This document shows, piece after piece, positions 7,566 through 16,441 of a DNA stretch of 64,000 nt (the first letter of the stretch is position 1; each line of letters starts with the position of its first letter). A program made the translations under genes and the position numbers. The notes under the pieces were generated by a model. That model was not told the origin of the DNA, did not search any database, and saw nothing but the letters and a program-made list of their open reading frames with translations. The stretch comes from Neobacillus niacini. GTDB lineage: Bacteria > Bacillota > Bacilli > Bacillales > Cytobacillaceae. The stretch is from assembly GCF_023715785.1 (NCBI RefSeq), contig NZ_JAMBOX010000018.1, positions 1-64,000 of the forward strand, read 5' to 3'.

Positions 7566-10364
7566 TTACCGCTTTCGCTTCTTTGCTTCAAGCAGCCTTT
7601 TCATCCGGGCTTCTTTTTCTTCCTGTGAAACGACTGGAATCCTCTTCTTCTTATCGGATGCAGCCGACATCGGTGGTTGCGGTTGGTCAGGCTTCATTTC
7701 CGGAACTGGGTCCTGTTTTATCCATCTTTTATTTTCCTGCCTAGTTATTATGTTGTTTTTTGCGTTTGCAAGCTGACCGATCGAAGGCTTCTCTGTTTCC
7801 ACCTTTTGCCTTACGGTATTGTTAAATAAGGCTATTAGTGGATAAAACGGTTTAAATCCAAGCCGTCGGATCAGGATTTCGAGAACCAGCAATAGAAACG
7901 CGGCGAGCAGCAGCTGTTCGCTGATTGGCATTTTCCGCTTTGGCTGTTCCATTAACGGGCGGAACGCCTCTTTTGGGGAGGCAAGCTGTTTGCCTCCTGT
8001 AATGTCCGCCAGTTCTTTTAACAGCCCATTATTTGTCCCCTTTAACAAATATTCATCCGAATACGGTACAGAGAAACCGGTTTGAAACAGACGTTCCTGC
8101 CCATCTCCTGACGTTTGTTTTGCCCGTAAAAAGTACATCCCCGGTTCATTTGGAAAGATTACTTCATATTCTCCAGGTGCGGTCGGTTTTACACTAGCAT
8201 CTATTACAGTACCTGTTTGAGAGACGACCGATACTTCGAGTGGAAGAAATTGGCCATCCGTTCCCTTTAAATTGATGACCGTATTGCCGCTTTCCTTGTT
8301 GACCGTGTACCGAAACGGCTCGCTATCATATTGCGGAAGCGATTTGGAAACCATCTGATTGATAAATTGCGGCCATTCTGGCCACTGGGCCCAATCCCCC
8401 GACCACTTGCCCGTCATATCCGATGTAAAGGCAAGCGTAGTTCCCAAGCCATATTGCCACTCAGCTAGAATCGGGTCCTCTTTTTCACTAATTAGCGGGA
8501 CAAGTGCCCGATTTTTTGCGGTTACGGCAATATAGGCATTCATCTTTGGAATTCCATTTTTAAAAAATGCTGTCCATTCCGGGTATGGCTGCACAATCGG
8601 ATAGAATGGGTTATCTTCAATATACGTTCTTGTCGTCATCACGGTCTCTCTGGAAAGGATGCTTGGAATGACAGAAGCATCGGTAACATCATAAAACCGA
8701 CCGCTCCCTTGCTGCGCCAAATCCTCCAACAGCCTTCGATCCGCGTCGGTACCGAGGGCAACCGTCGATAAGGTTATATTGTTCTGTTTTCCCTCTTCGA
8801 TCAGTGCTTCATAATCACCGCCCGCTGCTGACTGCCCGTCGGTCAATAGAATAATGTGCTTCCGCTGCAGCTTTAGATCCTGCAATTCCTGAAAAGCCTT
8901 TTCAAGGGCCGGATAAATGTTCGTACCACCTCCTACTGAGACAGATCGAATCTGTTCTATCACTTTCTTCTTATCCTCAAGCGGCGCCGTTTCCACGATT
9001 TCCCAAGGCCGGTCGTCAAAGGCAATAAAACCCAAAGTATCTTTTTCCCTTAGCAAATCTACCGACCGGGCCGCCGCTTCCTTGGCCAATGTCAGTTTAT
9101 TGCCGCTCATGCTTCCAGAACGGTCAATGACAATAACCAGCCCAAGCGAGGGCAGTTCTTTTTTTCCTTTAATATCCATATCAACCGGCAGCAATTTTTC
9201 AATCGGGGTCTTAAAATAGCCGCCAAGGCCAAAACTGTCTTCACCGCCGAGCATCAGAAACCCGGTGCCAAATTCTTGAACGGCTTTTTCGATTAAGTTC
9301 ATTTGTAGTTCGCTTACCCTCGTCCCCGAAACATTATTAAAAATAATCGATTGATATTGGAGCATGCCTGCCAAGGTAGTTGGGAGTTTTTCGGGAATAA
9401 GCTCGTCGATGACGTAACCGGCCGATTGGAGAATCTCGGTCAGCGAATCATCCTGCTTTCCCTGGATTACCAGGATCCTTGGTGTTCCCTTGACAGTAGT
9501 AACAGCATAAAGGGAGTTATTTTCGATAAAGGCGTCTTGTTTATCTGTAACCAATTCAGCCTTAAAAACGGCCATCCCGGGTTCCCTAATCGGATATGCG
9601 AAACTATACTGGTTTTGGCCCTCCTTAACAGCGATTTGTTCTTGAAGGATATCCTGATTGTTTAAGGAAATCCGCAATTGGGCCATTTTTTCAGTATTGC
9701 TGATGACGCCGACTGTGATATTTACCTGTTCCCCTACATAAAGCGAAGGAGGCACATCAAGCTTTGTTATGGCCGCATCCTCACGAAATGATTGATTAAA
9801 TTTGACGTAATCAAGCTCAAACTTCTGATTTTTCAATAGCTTCGCCGCATCTTTACCAGTGCCTTCAGTTTCATTTCCATCCGTCAACAGAACAATCCGC
9901 CCGCCCTGTTCGCTACTCAGTAAGGAAGATGCAAAACCGATGCCCTCCTCCAAATTGGTTTCGGCGTTATTTATTTTTCCAGTCAATTCGGCAATGGACC
10001 TTTTTTTAATAGAAAAGGACTGGTCAACGACGGCTCCATCCGCGAACGAGACGACGGAATAAGTTTGCTCACCCTTCTTTGCTTCTACGCTCTTATCCAG
10101 CCAATCGAGAATTTGCGCTTGCTTGTCTTCGAAACTGGCCGAGCGATCGACGAGAAAAACGATGGGTTCCGCTTTTATCGGCAAAAGGATTTGCGGAACC
10201 GCCAAAGCCGCAATCAGCAGAAAAAAAATGACCAACCTTAAGCTGAGAATTGTCACTTTTTCTGTAGTACGAGATTTATATATTTGTTTTGCAAACCGAT
10301 AAATAAGCAGTGAGGCGGGCACCAATAAAAGTAACAAGAATGGGTATTTAAGCTCTAAACCCAC
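7566..10364 (-). CDS. Large membrane protein with two vWA domains and a glutamine-amidotransferase-like core
   Basis: The 932-aa protein has N-terminal membrane segments (about 7-24 and 38-60). A first vWA domain carries MIDAS residues D73-x-S75-x-S77, then T137 and D162. A beta-rich spacer (about 200-290) and a class I amidotransferase-like fold follow (about 295-395, FLMLGGEDSFGLGG, no catalytic Cys-His-Glu seen). The second complete vWA has D414-x-S416-x-S418, T481 and D509. A long extracytoplasmic-looking part, a membrane segment near 820-840 and a Lys/Arg-rich tail (KKKRI...KKRKR) end it. The GTG start has GGGAGGTG upstream and overlaps the previous gene by 17 bp. It resembles the BatA/large vWA proteins found with MoxR. 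Role: probably a membrane scaffold or substrate receptor for the MoxR ATPase; not established. Confidence 0.88.
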   Translation of the reverse strand: MGLELKYPFLLLLLVPASLLIYRFAKQIYKSRTTEKVTILSLRLVIFFLLIAALAVPQILLPIKAEPIVFLVDRSASFEDKQAQILDWLDKSVEAKKGEQTYSVVSFADGAVVDQSFSIKKRSIAELTGKINNAETNLEEGIGFASSLLSSEQGGRIVLLTDGNETEGTGKDAAKLLKNQKFELDYVKFNQSFREDAAITKLDVPPSLYVGEQVNITVGVISNTEKMAQLRISLNNQDILQEQIAVKEGQNQYSFAYPIREPGMAVFKAELVTDKQDAFIENNSLYAVTTVKGTPRILVIQGKQDDSLTEILQSAGYVIDELIPEKLPTTLAGMLQYQSIIFNNVSGTRVSELQMNLIEKAVQEFGTGFLMLGGEDSFGLGGYFKTPIEKLLPVDMDIKGKKELPSLGLVIVIDRSGSMSGNKLTLAKEAAARSVDLLREKDTLGFIAFDDRPWEIVETAPLEDKKKVIEQIRSVSVGGGTNIYPALEKAFQELQDLKLQRKHIILLTDGQSAAGGDYEALIEEGKQNNITLSTVALGTDADRRLLEDLAQQGSGRFYDVTDASVIPSILSRETVMTTRTYIEDNPFYPIVQPYPEWTAFFKNGIPKMNAYIAVTAKNRALVPLISEKEDPILAEWQYGLGTTLAFTSDMTGKWSGDWAQWPEWPQFINQMVSKSLPQYDSEPFRYTVNKESGNTVINLKGTDGQFLPLEVSVVSQTGTVIDASVKPTAPGEYEVIFPNEPGMYFLRAKQTSGDGQERLFQTGFSVPYSDEYLLKGTNNGLLKELADITGGKQLASPKEAFRPLMEQPKRKMPISEQLLLAAFLLLVLEILIRRLGFKPFYPLIALFNNTVRQKVETEKPSIGQLANAKNNIITRQENKRWIKQDPVPEMKPDQPQPPMSAASDKKKRIPVVSQEEKEARMKRLLEAKKRKR

Positions 10365-12129
10365 GGCGATACACCTCCCACTCTAACGCAAGTAATACTA
10401 ATGCAATAGCTGCCAGCCAAAACCAGATCGAATCATTTACAGTTACCACTTGTTTTTTCCCTTCGGTTTTTGTGCTATTGAGCGAGAAGGATGGCGCGCT
10501 CTTCAACTTCTTTTCACGGTCGTCTAGCTGTACGGTGAAATAGGAAATTTGCCCGTCTGTTACAGCCTGATAGACCCCTGGCTTAACTGGGGCTGTGAAA
10601 TTTTCTTTGACCAAATCAAATGATGAAAGACTTTTTCCCGCATCATTGAACACTTCCAAGGCTGTCTGCCCTTCCCCAAGCTGGAGGCGCTTTACCTCTC
10701 CGGGCTGAAAATAGCCGAGAAAACCTGTCTGCTTTGCCAACCACTGGTAGCTGTTAAACAAAAAGATTGGAAAACCGGGCTGCAGCGGCCAATCGGAATG
10801 TTCAAGCGAAAAATTTAATAGAATCGCAGGCTTCCCATTGATGCTCCCTGTCTGAATTAACGGATGGCTGCCGCTATCCATAATCGTATCCCAATTTCCC
10901 TCGATTGGGCTGGCAGCGTATTTTATGTAAGTTTTGCTTGTATCAACATATTGTGTTAAAGGTGAATCATTCGCGACAATTGAGTCCTTCAATTCAATTA
11001 AATCTTCAGTTTCTTTCGGCTTGTTAATAAAAATGACCGGCAAATTAGGCAGTTTTTCACGCTTCAGCCCTTCAGCAATCATGATCCCTGTTTTTGGAAC
11101 CTCTGCCTCTTTAGAACTGTCAAGCTGAGTCACCTTAATTCCTATAGTCTCCAGCCCTTTTATGAAGAAGGGATTCACTTCTCCTACAGCAAAAACATCA
11201 GGGCTCAAGTTAAAATAAACTGCGGTTTGTTCATTATCAGCAGCATAATGGTCGTTTGTCTCAATTTTTGCCTGATAAAATTTGCGCTGCGGCAAATCTG
11301 GGATATTGATGACTAGTTGTTCACCTGGGGCCGCGGTAACCTGTTGTTGAAAAACCACGGTGCCCTCACTACTAACAGTCAAAGGAAAGGTTTTTGGCTC
11401 TTTGCCTTGGTTTTCCAAAACAGCAAGGGCGGATATCCCGTTTTCTTTTTGCGCCACCCCAAATGACAGGATTGCAATATTATCCTGGATGACTTGGCTA
11501 TTATGAATTTCATATGCGACATCATTAAGGCTTGTCTCCAAGCTTTCCCGCTTGGAAGAGTCTGTAAAGATATGGATAACCGTTTCTTGTTTTGCTACTA
11601 ATGATTCCGCGAGTCGGACAGCTTTGTCGATATTTTCATGCTCATAAGTCACGGATAGATTGTCGATTGTCCGCCCAATCACGGTGGGATTCATTTCCCG
11701 ATTCAACAGGATGGCAGGATTGTCCCCCGCCTTAATGATCGTTACCTCTTGAGACTTGAGACGCCCAGCCATTTGCTTCATCTCTCGTTTTGCTTCATCT
11801 AGAGCTGAATGATTTTCACTTATAGCAGACATCGTAGCCGAGGTATCGACAATCCAAATAATCTGCTCCCCTTCCACTCCCTTTGAAAACCAAACCGGCT
11901 TGGCTAATGACAGCATTAAAAGGGTTAGGGCGATAATCTGCAGCCAAAACAAAAGGTTTTGCTGCAGTTTCTGCAGCCAGGGACTTGCTTTCCATTCGTT
12001 CATTGCCTGCTGCCACAAAAGGTTTGATGGGTTCATCACGGCCTGATATTGCTTGCGGAAAAAGTATAAAACGACGACGAAGGCGATAAAAACGACCAGG
12101 CTAAAAAAAATCGGATTGGCAAAATTCAT
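10348..12129 (-). CDS. BatA-like membrane protein with a vWA domain
   Basis: From the ATG at 12129 (GAGGTG 6 nt upstream) the protein is 593 aa. It has the BatA-type N-terminus: two membrane segments (about 6-24 and 58-78) flanking a short polar stretch with PSNLLWQQAM. A vWA domain follows with an altered first MIDAS line, D95-T-S97-A-T99 (Thr in the last position), and a later HIFTDSS. A long beta-rich part comes next, and a C-terminal membrane segment just before the end (FWLAAIALVLLALEWEVYRRG). The longest frame adds 15 codons without support. It starts 13 nt after the DUF58 gene. Expected to act in the membrane with the next vWA protein. Confidence 0.87.
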   Translation of the reverse strand: MNFANPIFFSLVVFIAFVVVLYFFRKQYQAVMNPSNLLWQQAMNEWKASPWLQKLQQNLLFWLQIIALTLLMLSLAKPVWFSKGVEGEQIIWIVDTSATMSAISENHSALDEAKREMKQMAGRLKSQEVTIIKAGDNPAILLNREMNPTVIGRTIDNLSVTYEHENIDKAVRLAESLVAKQETVIHIFTDSSKRESLETSLNDVAYEIHNSQVIQDNIAILSFGVAQKENGISALAVLENQGKEPKTFPLTVSSEGTVVFQQQVTAAPGEQLVINIPDLPQRKFYQAKIETNDHYAADNEQTAVYFNLSPDVFAVGEVNPFFIKGLETIGIKVTQLDSSKEAEVPKTGIMIAEGLKREKLPNLPVIFINKPKETEDLIELKDSIVANDSPLTQYVDTSKTYIKYAASPIEGNWDTIMDSGSHPLIQTGSINGKPAILLNFSLEHSDWPLQPGFPIFLFNSYQWLAKQTGFLGYFQPGEVKRLQLGEGQTALEVFNDAGKSLSSFDLVKENFTAPVKPGVYQAVTDGQISYFTVQLDDREKKLKSAPSFSLNSTKTEGKKQVVTVNDSIWFWLAAIALVLLALEWEVYRRGFRA

Positions 12130-12142
12130 TTTTATCACCTCA

Positions 12143-13012
12143 TTAACAAAGCATTTTTTTCGCCTTACATTCATGAAAGAGAAATTTCATCAGGTCGGCG
12201 TCATCTGTTGTCAGCACATATTGGAAGCCGAACCGTTGGCATAATGCCTCAAGCTGGCTGTTATGTTCTATTAAACGCTTTTGATATTTTTCGATGATCA
12301 ATTCATTAACCGTCACATTTACCGCTTCATTTGTTTCACTATCGATCAGCTTAATATCACCGGCATAGTCAGGCTCCAGTTCTTGTCTACTTAATAGCTG
12401 GATCAACTTTACCTCCTGTTTTGCCGAAGAAATCAAGCGAAATAATGCTTCAAAGTGAGGTATTGGCTCAAGTCCATCGGTAATCACCAAGGTTAGCTGA
12501 TTGTTTTTTAATGCACTCTTGGGCAAGTTTTCCGTAAATGCCCCGGAAGACTCTAGCTTTGGCAGCTGTTGAATTTGATATAAGACACTTTTTCCATAAA
12601 CAGAGCCCTTTCTGGTCACCTTGTTAACTGGATGAGATGACACCGGTATAAACGAGAGGCGGTCTTCAGCATTTAGAGCAATGTAACTGAAGGCGGCAGC
12701 CAAGTCTTTTGCCCTGTGCCACTTTGTATCCACTGCCGCCATCGAGTTGGAAGTGTCTAAAAAAATCGCGATGGCCAATTCCTGTTCATCCAGAAATCTC
12801 TTAATATAATGCTTCTGGGTCCTGCCATAAATATTCCAATCGATCTGCCGCACATCATCCCCTGGCTGATACAGACGAAAATCGGAGAACTCGAGGGAGG
12901 AACCATATTTAGCCGCCGTTCTTCTGCCATTATGGCTGCCACGGCGCCGTGTTTTGGCAGTAAACCTGAGCTGTTCCAGCCTGGAGAGCAATGCTGAACC
13001 GACGGGTGTCAT
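12143..13012 (-). CDS. DUF58 family protein (vWA-like)
   Basis: The 289-aa protein contains the DUF58 signature GDDVRQIDWNIYGRT (51-65) preceded by a basic stretch (KTRRRGSHNGRR) and followed by a vWA-like strand with FLDTSNSM (D86, S88, S90). DUF58 proteins accompany MoxR ATPases in Bat-type operons. No membrane segment is evident, so it is probably cytosolic. Its ATG overlaps the MoxR stop as ATGA, indicating coupled translation. Confidence 0.9.
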   Translation of the reverse strand: MTPVGSALLSRLEQLRFTAKTRRRGSHNGRRTAAKYGSSLEFSDFRLYQPGDDVRQIDWNIYGRTQKHYIKRFLDEQELAIAIFLDTSNSMAAVDTKWHRAKDLAAAFSYIALNAEDRLSFIPVSSHPVNKVTRKGSVYGKSVLYQIQQLPKLESSGAFTENLPKSALKNNQLTLVITDGLEPIPHFEALFRLISSAKQEVKLIQLLSRQELEPDYAGDIKLIDSETNEAVNVTVNELIIEKYQKRLIEHNSQLEALCQRFGFQYVLTTDDADLMKFLFHECKAKKMLC

Positions 13013-14025
13013 CGACTGTCCCCATCCTGACCGGCGGTCTCAACGATTTCCATAATCAACTCATCGGTTAAAACACCACTCGCCTCTCCTTCAAAGTTTA
13101 ATAAGAGACGATGTCTTAACACAGGAACTGCTGTCTGCTTGATATCCCCGATGGCGACATGGTATCTGCCTGCAAATAATGCCCGTGTTTTCGCCATTTG
13201 CAGCAGGCCTTGCAGCCCCCGTGGCCCGCTTCCAAATTCGACATATTGTTTTACCCGTTGCGGGGCTTCCTCTGCAGCAGGGTGGGTCGCAGCAATGATG
13301 GATACTGCCGTATTAAGGATATCTTCCGAAACAAGAATTTCTTTGGAAAGCTGTTGAATCAGCAAGACATCGCTTATTCCCAACACTTTTGATAATTTTG
13401 GAACAGTTGTGCCTGTTGTTCTTAAGGCGATTTCTCTTAATTCTTCCTTGGACGGATAATCAACGTGAATTTTGCAAGTAAACCGGTCCATTTGCGCTTC
13501 CGGGAGCGGGTACGTTCCCTCCATATCGATCGGGTTTTGGGTTGCCAGCACAAAGAATGGTTTGGCTAGCTGTTTTGTGCTCCCCATCACCGTAACCGTT
13601 TGTTCAGCCATCGCTTCCAGCAAGGCGCTTTGTGTTTTCGGGGTTGCTCGGTTTATTTCGTCCGCCAAAATAATATTGGCAAATAGCGGACCTTCGTGAA
13701 AAGCAAATTCCTGCCTTCCGTCGTTCCCAGGCTGAAGAATCATTGTACCGGTAATATCGGACGGCATTAAATCAGGAGTGAATTGGATTCGCCGAAAAGA
13801 TAATTCAAGACATTCAGAGATGGAGCGGATCAGCATTGTTTTACCGAGCCCGGGCAATCCCTCAAGCAAGGCATGTCCCCCGGAAAAAATGCTCCAAAGC
13901 ACTTGGTCGATTACCTCATCCTGACCAACAATAAAACTCTTTAACTCTTGTTTTACGCTATTTAATTGTTCAGCTGCAGTAATAAATTGATTTTCTTTCT
14001 CCTTTAGTTGAGACAATTTCGTCAC
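13009..14025 (-). CDS. MoxR-family AAA+ ATPase
   Basis: The 338-aa protein has Walker A GLPGLGKT (56-63), Walker B IILADEIN (117-125), the MoxR-typical INRATPKTQSALLEAM and ATQNPIDMEGTYPLPEAQMDRF, and a C-terminal lid helix bundle. MoxR ATPases are thought to be chaperones that mature or insert cofactors into partner complexes, usually through vWA proteins. The GTG at 14025 overlaps the preceding stop (GTGA). A TTG at 14016 lies 8 nt behind AGGGAG and is an alternative start. The adjacent DUF58 and vWA genes are the expected partners; the client is unknown. Confidence 0.94.
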   Translation of the reverse strand: MTKLSQLKEKENQFITAAEQLNSVKQELKSFIVGQDEVIDQVLWSIFSGGHALLEGLPGLGKTMLIRSISECLELSFRRIQFTPDLMPSDITGTMILQPGNDGRQEFAFHEGPLFANIILADEINRATPKTQSALLEAMAEQTVTVMGSTKQLAKPFFVLATQNPIDMEGTYPLPEAQMDRFTCKIHVDYPSKEELREIALRTTGTTVPKLSKVLGISDVLLIQQLSKEILVSEDILNTAVSIIAATHPAAEEAPQRVKQYVEFGSGPRGLQGLLQMAKTRALFAGRYHVAIGDIKQTAVPVLRHRLLLNFEGEASGVLTDELIMEIVETAGQDGDSR

Positions 14026-15587
14026 TCCCTATTTGGATCCAGCGATAGAAAATAGTTCTTAACGATTTCCTCCAAATCAGCTGGTAGTTTTACACGATCC
14101 TGACTATTTCGATAAGCATCCATATAACCGCTATACACATCTTGATACGGACGAAGCTGACCCGGTAATATCGGTCCGTTCCCCTCGTATTGTTCGGCCG
14201 GGCTGCCGCCAGATAGTGTTCCGGTTTCGGTTTCAAGATTGGTTTTTCCTGACTGTTTCTCCGGAATTGTCAGAAGCTGACGCGAACCGGGACCAAGCCC
14301 AGCACCACTGCCAGTTCCTGTCCCCGAGCCTTGGCCGCTTCCGGAACCTGAACCTGTCCCGCTCCCGTTGCCATTGCCCGAACCACTTCTTGTTTCCGAA
14401 CCATTTCCAGGTTGCTGGCCATTGCCGGTTCCTTGCTGGTCTTGACCTAGGCCGGTGGCACCTGTTTGCGGTTGGCCATTTTTACCTGATGGCCCTGAGG
14501 GATTTTTACCTGATGCTTGATTTGAAGCATACTGATTTGGCGAAAGTCCTTTTGCAGCCAGTTCACTTTGAAGGCTTTTTTCAGCTGTAGTGATGGCGTT
14601 TTGCGCTGCCACTAATTGTTTATGGACGGTTTCGGCGTTAAGACCCTCAGAAATTTTTTTCGCAAGCTCTGCCAGTTCCTGTTCCGACAATTTTTTATCG
14701 ATTCCGGACATTTTTGCGATTGCCTGTTTTTGACCCTCGGTTAACGAGTTATAGTTCTTGTTTAATTGTTCCAATTCCTGTCTGATTTTTTCAATGTCCT
14801 TTTCTTGTAAAGCGGCTGCCATTTTTGCCAAATCATTGTTTTTCAATTCCTGCTTCCAGGCCTCAAGTTTTTCTTGTTTTTCTTGTTCCTTTAACGCTTT
14901 TAGCTCCAGTTCTTTTTTCTGCTTTGCCAGTTGCTCAAGGGCTTTTAGCGGGTCAGGATTCTGCGTAATGATTTTCTGGGCTTGTTCAAGCGCTTTTTTC
15001 TTTTCACCTGTTTTTTCCTGTGCTGTTTTTTCGGCCAATTCCTTTTTGACCTTTTTCATTACCTTTATTTCCGTTTCCTTTTTCGCCGCCATCTTAAGGT
15101 TATCGTTTGGAAGCGAAGCAATTAGCGCAGCAGCAGTGACAAGCAGTACCGCCAAGAATAGCCATTTCGGCAAAAAAAAGGTTTGCTTTCTCGATAGGAC
15201 CCGATGCTGCTCCCGTTTCATACAAGTTAACGCTTCTTTAAGCTGTAATTTTTCAAGAATGCCATCACTGTCGATAAACGATAGCGCTGTGATTACCCGG
15301 TCGTCAGGAATGTATCGATTAAATACCATGGCTGCCTCCCTCCAGCCCGGCCGATTCCGCCAGAAACGGAATCCATAGACAATGAGCAGGAGAAAACAGC
15401 CAACCCAAATAACCAGATGGTAGAATGGAATCACCATCATCCGTGCCGTGATTAAGATGATCACAACAAAAGCTGCAGAAGCTGTCAGCCAATATTGGAT
15501 TTCGACACTAGTTTTCTGGAATAACAGCTGGCGCCGCACCGGTTTCAACAGCTGATAATACATTTTTTGCTCTTCCATCGCCCTCAT
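14022..15587 (-). CDS. Coiled-coil membrane protein with Gly/Ser-rich region
   Basis: The protein is up to 521 aa. It has two N-terminal membrane segments (about 33-51 and 56-73), a third at 141-158, and then a long Lys/Glu/Gln-rich coiled coil (about 165-350). A low-complexity Gly-Ser-Gln-Asn-Thr stretch (about 355-445, alternating GS, GT and GN units) comes next, before an ordinary-looking C-terminus. The layout resembles DUF4175-type proteins that accompany Bat/MoxR genes, but I do not claim homology. The start is uncertain: ATGs at 15587, 15578 and 15563 are possible, the last with GGAAGAG upstream. It begins at the ABC permease stop and overlaps the MoxR start. Likely a membrane-tethered structural partner. 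Confidence 0.8.
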   Translation of the reverse strand: MRAMEEQKMYYQLLKPVRRQLLFQKTSVEIQYWLTASAAFVVIILITARMMVIPFYHLVIWVGCFLLLIVYGFRFWRNRPGWREAAMVFNRYIPDDRVITALSFIDSDGILEKLQLKEALTCMKREQHRVLSRKQTFFLPKWLFLAVLLVTAAALIASLPNDNLKMAAKKETEIKVMKKVKKELAEKTAQEKTGEKKKALEQAQKIITQNPDPLKALEQLAKQKKELELKALKEQEKQEKLEAWKQELKNNDLAKMAAALQEKDIEKIRQELEQLNKNYNSLTEGQKQAIAKMSGIDKKLSEQELAELAKKISEGLNAETVHKQLVAAQNAITTAEKSLQSELAAKGLSPNQYASNQASGKNPSGPSGKNGQPQTGATGLGQDQQGTGNGQQPGNGSETRSGSGNGNGSGTGSGSGSGQGSGTGTGSGAGLGPGSRQLLTIPEKQSGKTNLETETGTLSGGSPAEQYEGNGPILPGQLRPYQDVYSGYMDAYRNSQDRVKLPADLEEIVKNYFLSLDPNRE

Positions 15588-15589
15588 CC

Positions 15590-16441
15590 CTACGCTTCCG
15601 ATTTTACTTTCATATTGGGCCGAAGCTTTCGTATGCTAACAACAATCATGATGATAAATATAATCGAATAGGATACAAGATAGGCTGCCCATAACGGAAC
15701 ATCGATTCCAAATCCAATTTGATTGGATAATTCATTAAAGGCATTAGGCTCCAGAAAACCAAAGAGAATGAACCCCGGATTCAGCATCGCAAAAAAATAG
15801 GCGACTGGATTGTTTGCCGGCATCGCGCCCATAGAATTGACCGCCATAGAAATGGTAAATAAAAACGCGGTTCCGCCGATCAGAAACAGTGCAACCCCGT
15901 AGGTACTGACCATGGCGATGATGGTTCTTCTGACAATAGTCGAGAAAAAGATACCAATGCTCCCAAAGACTAGAATCGTAAATATATAAAAAATAAGGAT
16001 CAATAAAACCTGCCCCGGAGATATGCCGCCGAATAAGAAAACAATACTGTAAATCGGCATGCTTGCAATAATCATCAACAATAAGAAAGAGATGGACGAA
16101 ACCAGCTTTCCCATAATAATGCTGGTGGAGCTTTGGTTCGTCGTCAATAAAATATTCAATGTCTGTTTTTCCCGCTCACCGCTTATCACTCCAGCCGTTA
16201 ACCCGGGAGTAATAAACAGAATTAAACCCAATTGGATAAAGGCAAGAAGCATAAACATCTCCCTGCTCTGATCCGGCCGAAATAATCCCATCGGCGAATT
16301 TTGCGTTTGCAGATAGATAAACCCGACAATCAGGATGGTCAGGGCGAGCAAGTAAAAGGCAAGCCCAAGAAAGCTTTTAAAAGAGCGAAACCTGAGCTTA
16401 AATTCCTTATTCATGACTGGATTTAGAAACAGATTTCTCAT
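15590..16441 (-). CDS. ABC-2 type transporter permease
   Basis: The 283-aa protein has about six hydrophobic segments (for example 24-44, 65-85, 113-137, 143-168, 174-200, 250-272) and the ABC-2 landmark GVISGEREKQTLNILLTT between the second and third, where the permease meets the ATPase. The first residues (NPVMNKEFKLRFRS) are the usual cytosolic lead-in. Its ATG overlaps the ATPase stop. With the upstream ATPase it should form an exporter of unknown cargo, perhaps serving the membrane proteins of the operon. Confidence 0.9.
   Translation of the reverse strand: MRNLFLNPVMNKEFKLRFRSFKSFLGLAFYLLALTILIVGFIYLQTQNSPMGLFRPDQSREMFMLLAFIQLGLILFITPGLTAGVISGEREKQTLNILLTTNQSSTSIIMGKLVSSISFLLLMIIASMPIYSIVFLFGGISPGQVLLILIFYIFTILVFGSIGIFFSTIVRRTIIAMVSTYGVALFLIGGTAFLFTISMAVNSMGAMPANNPVAYFFAMLNPGFILFGFLEPNAFNELSNQIGFGIDVPLWAAYLVSYSIIFIIMIVVSIRKLRPNMKVKSEA

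Noticed and set aside
7566-14025. MoxR plus vWA genes as a metal chelatase (BchI/BchD, CobS/CobT type)
   Set aside because: The vWA proteins are membrane-anchored BatA-like, there is no large chelatase subunit, and no porphyrin or cobalamin gene is nearby.
14758-15378. A 206-codon plus-strand reading frame opposite the coiled-coil gene
   Set aside because: It is Phe/Ser/Cys-rich, the expected mirror of Lys/Glu/Gln codons on the other strand, has no ribosome site, and the minus-strand gene has membrane segments and operon context.
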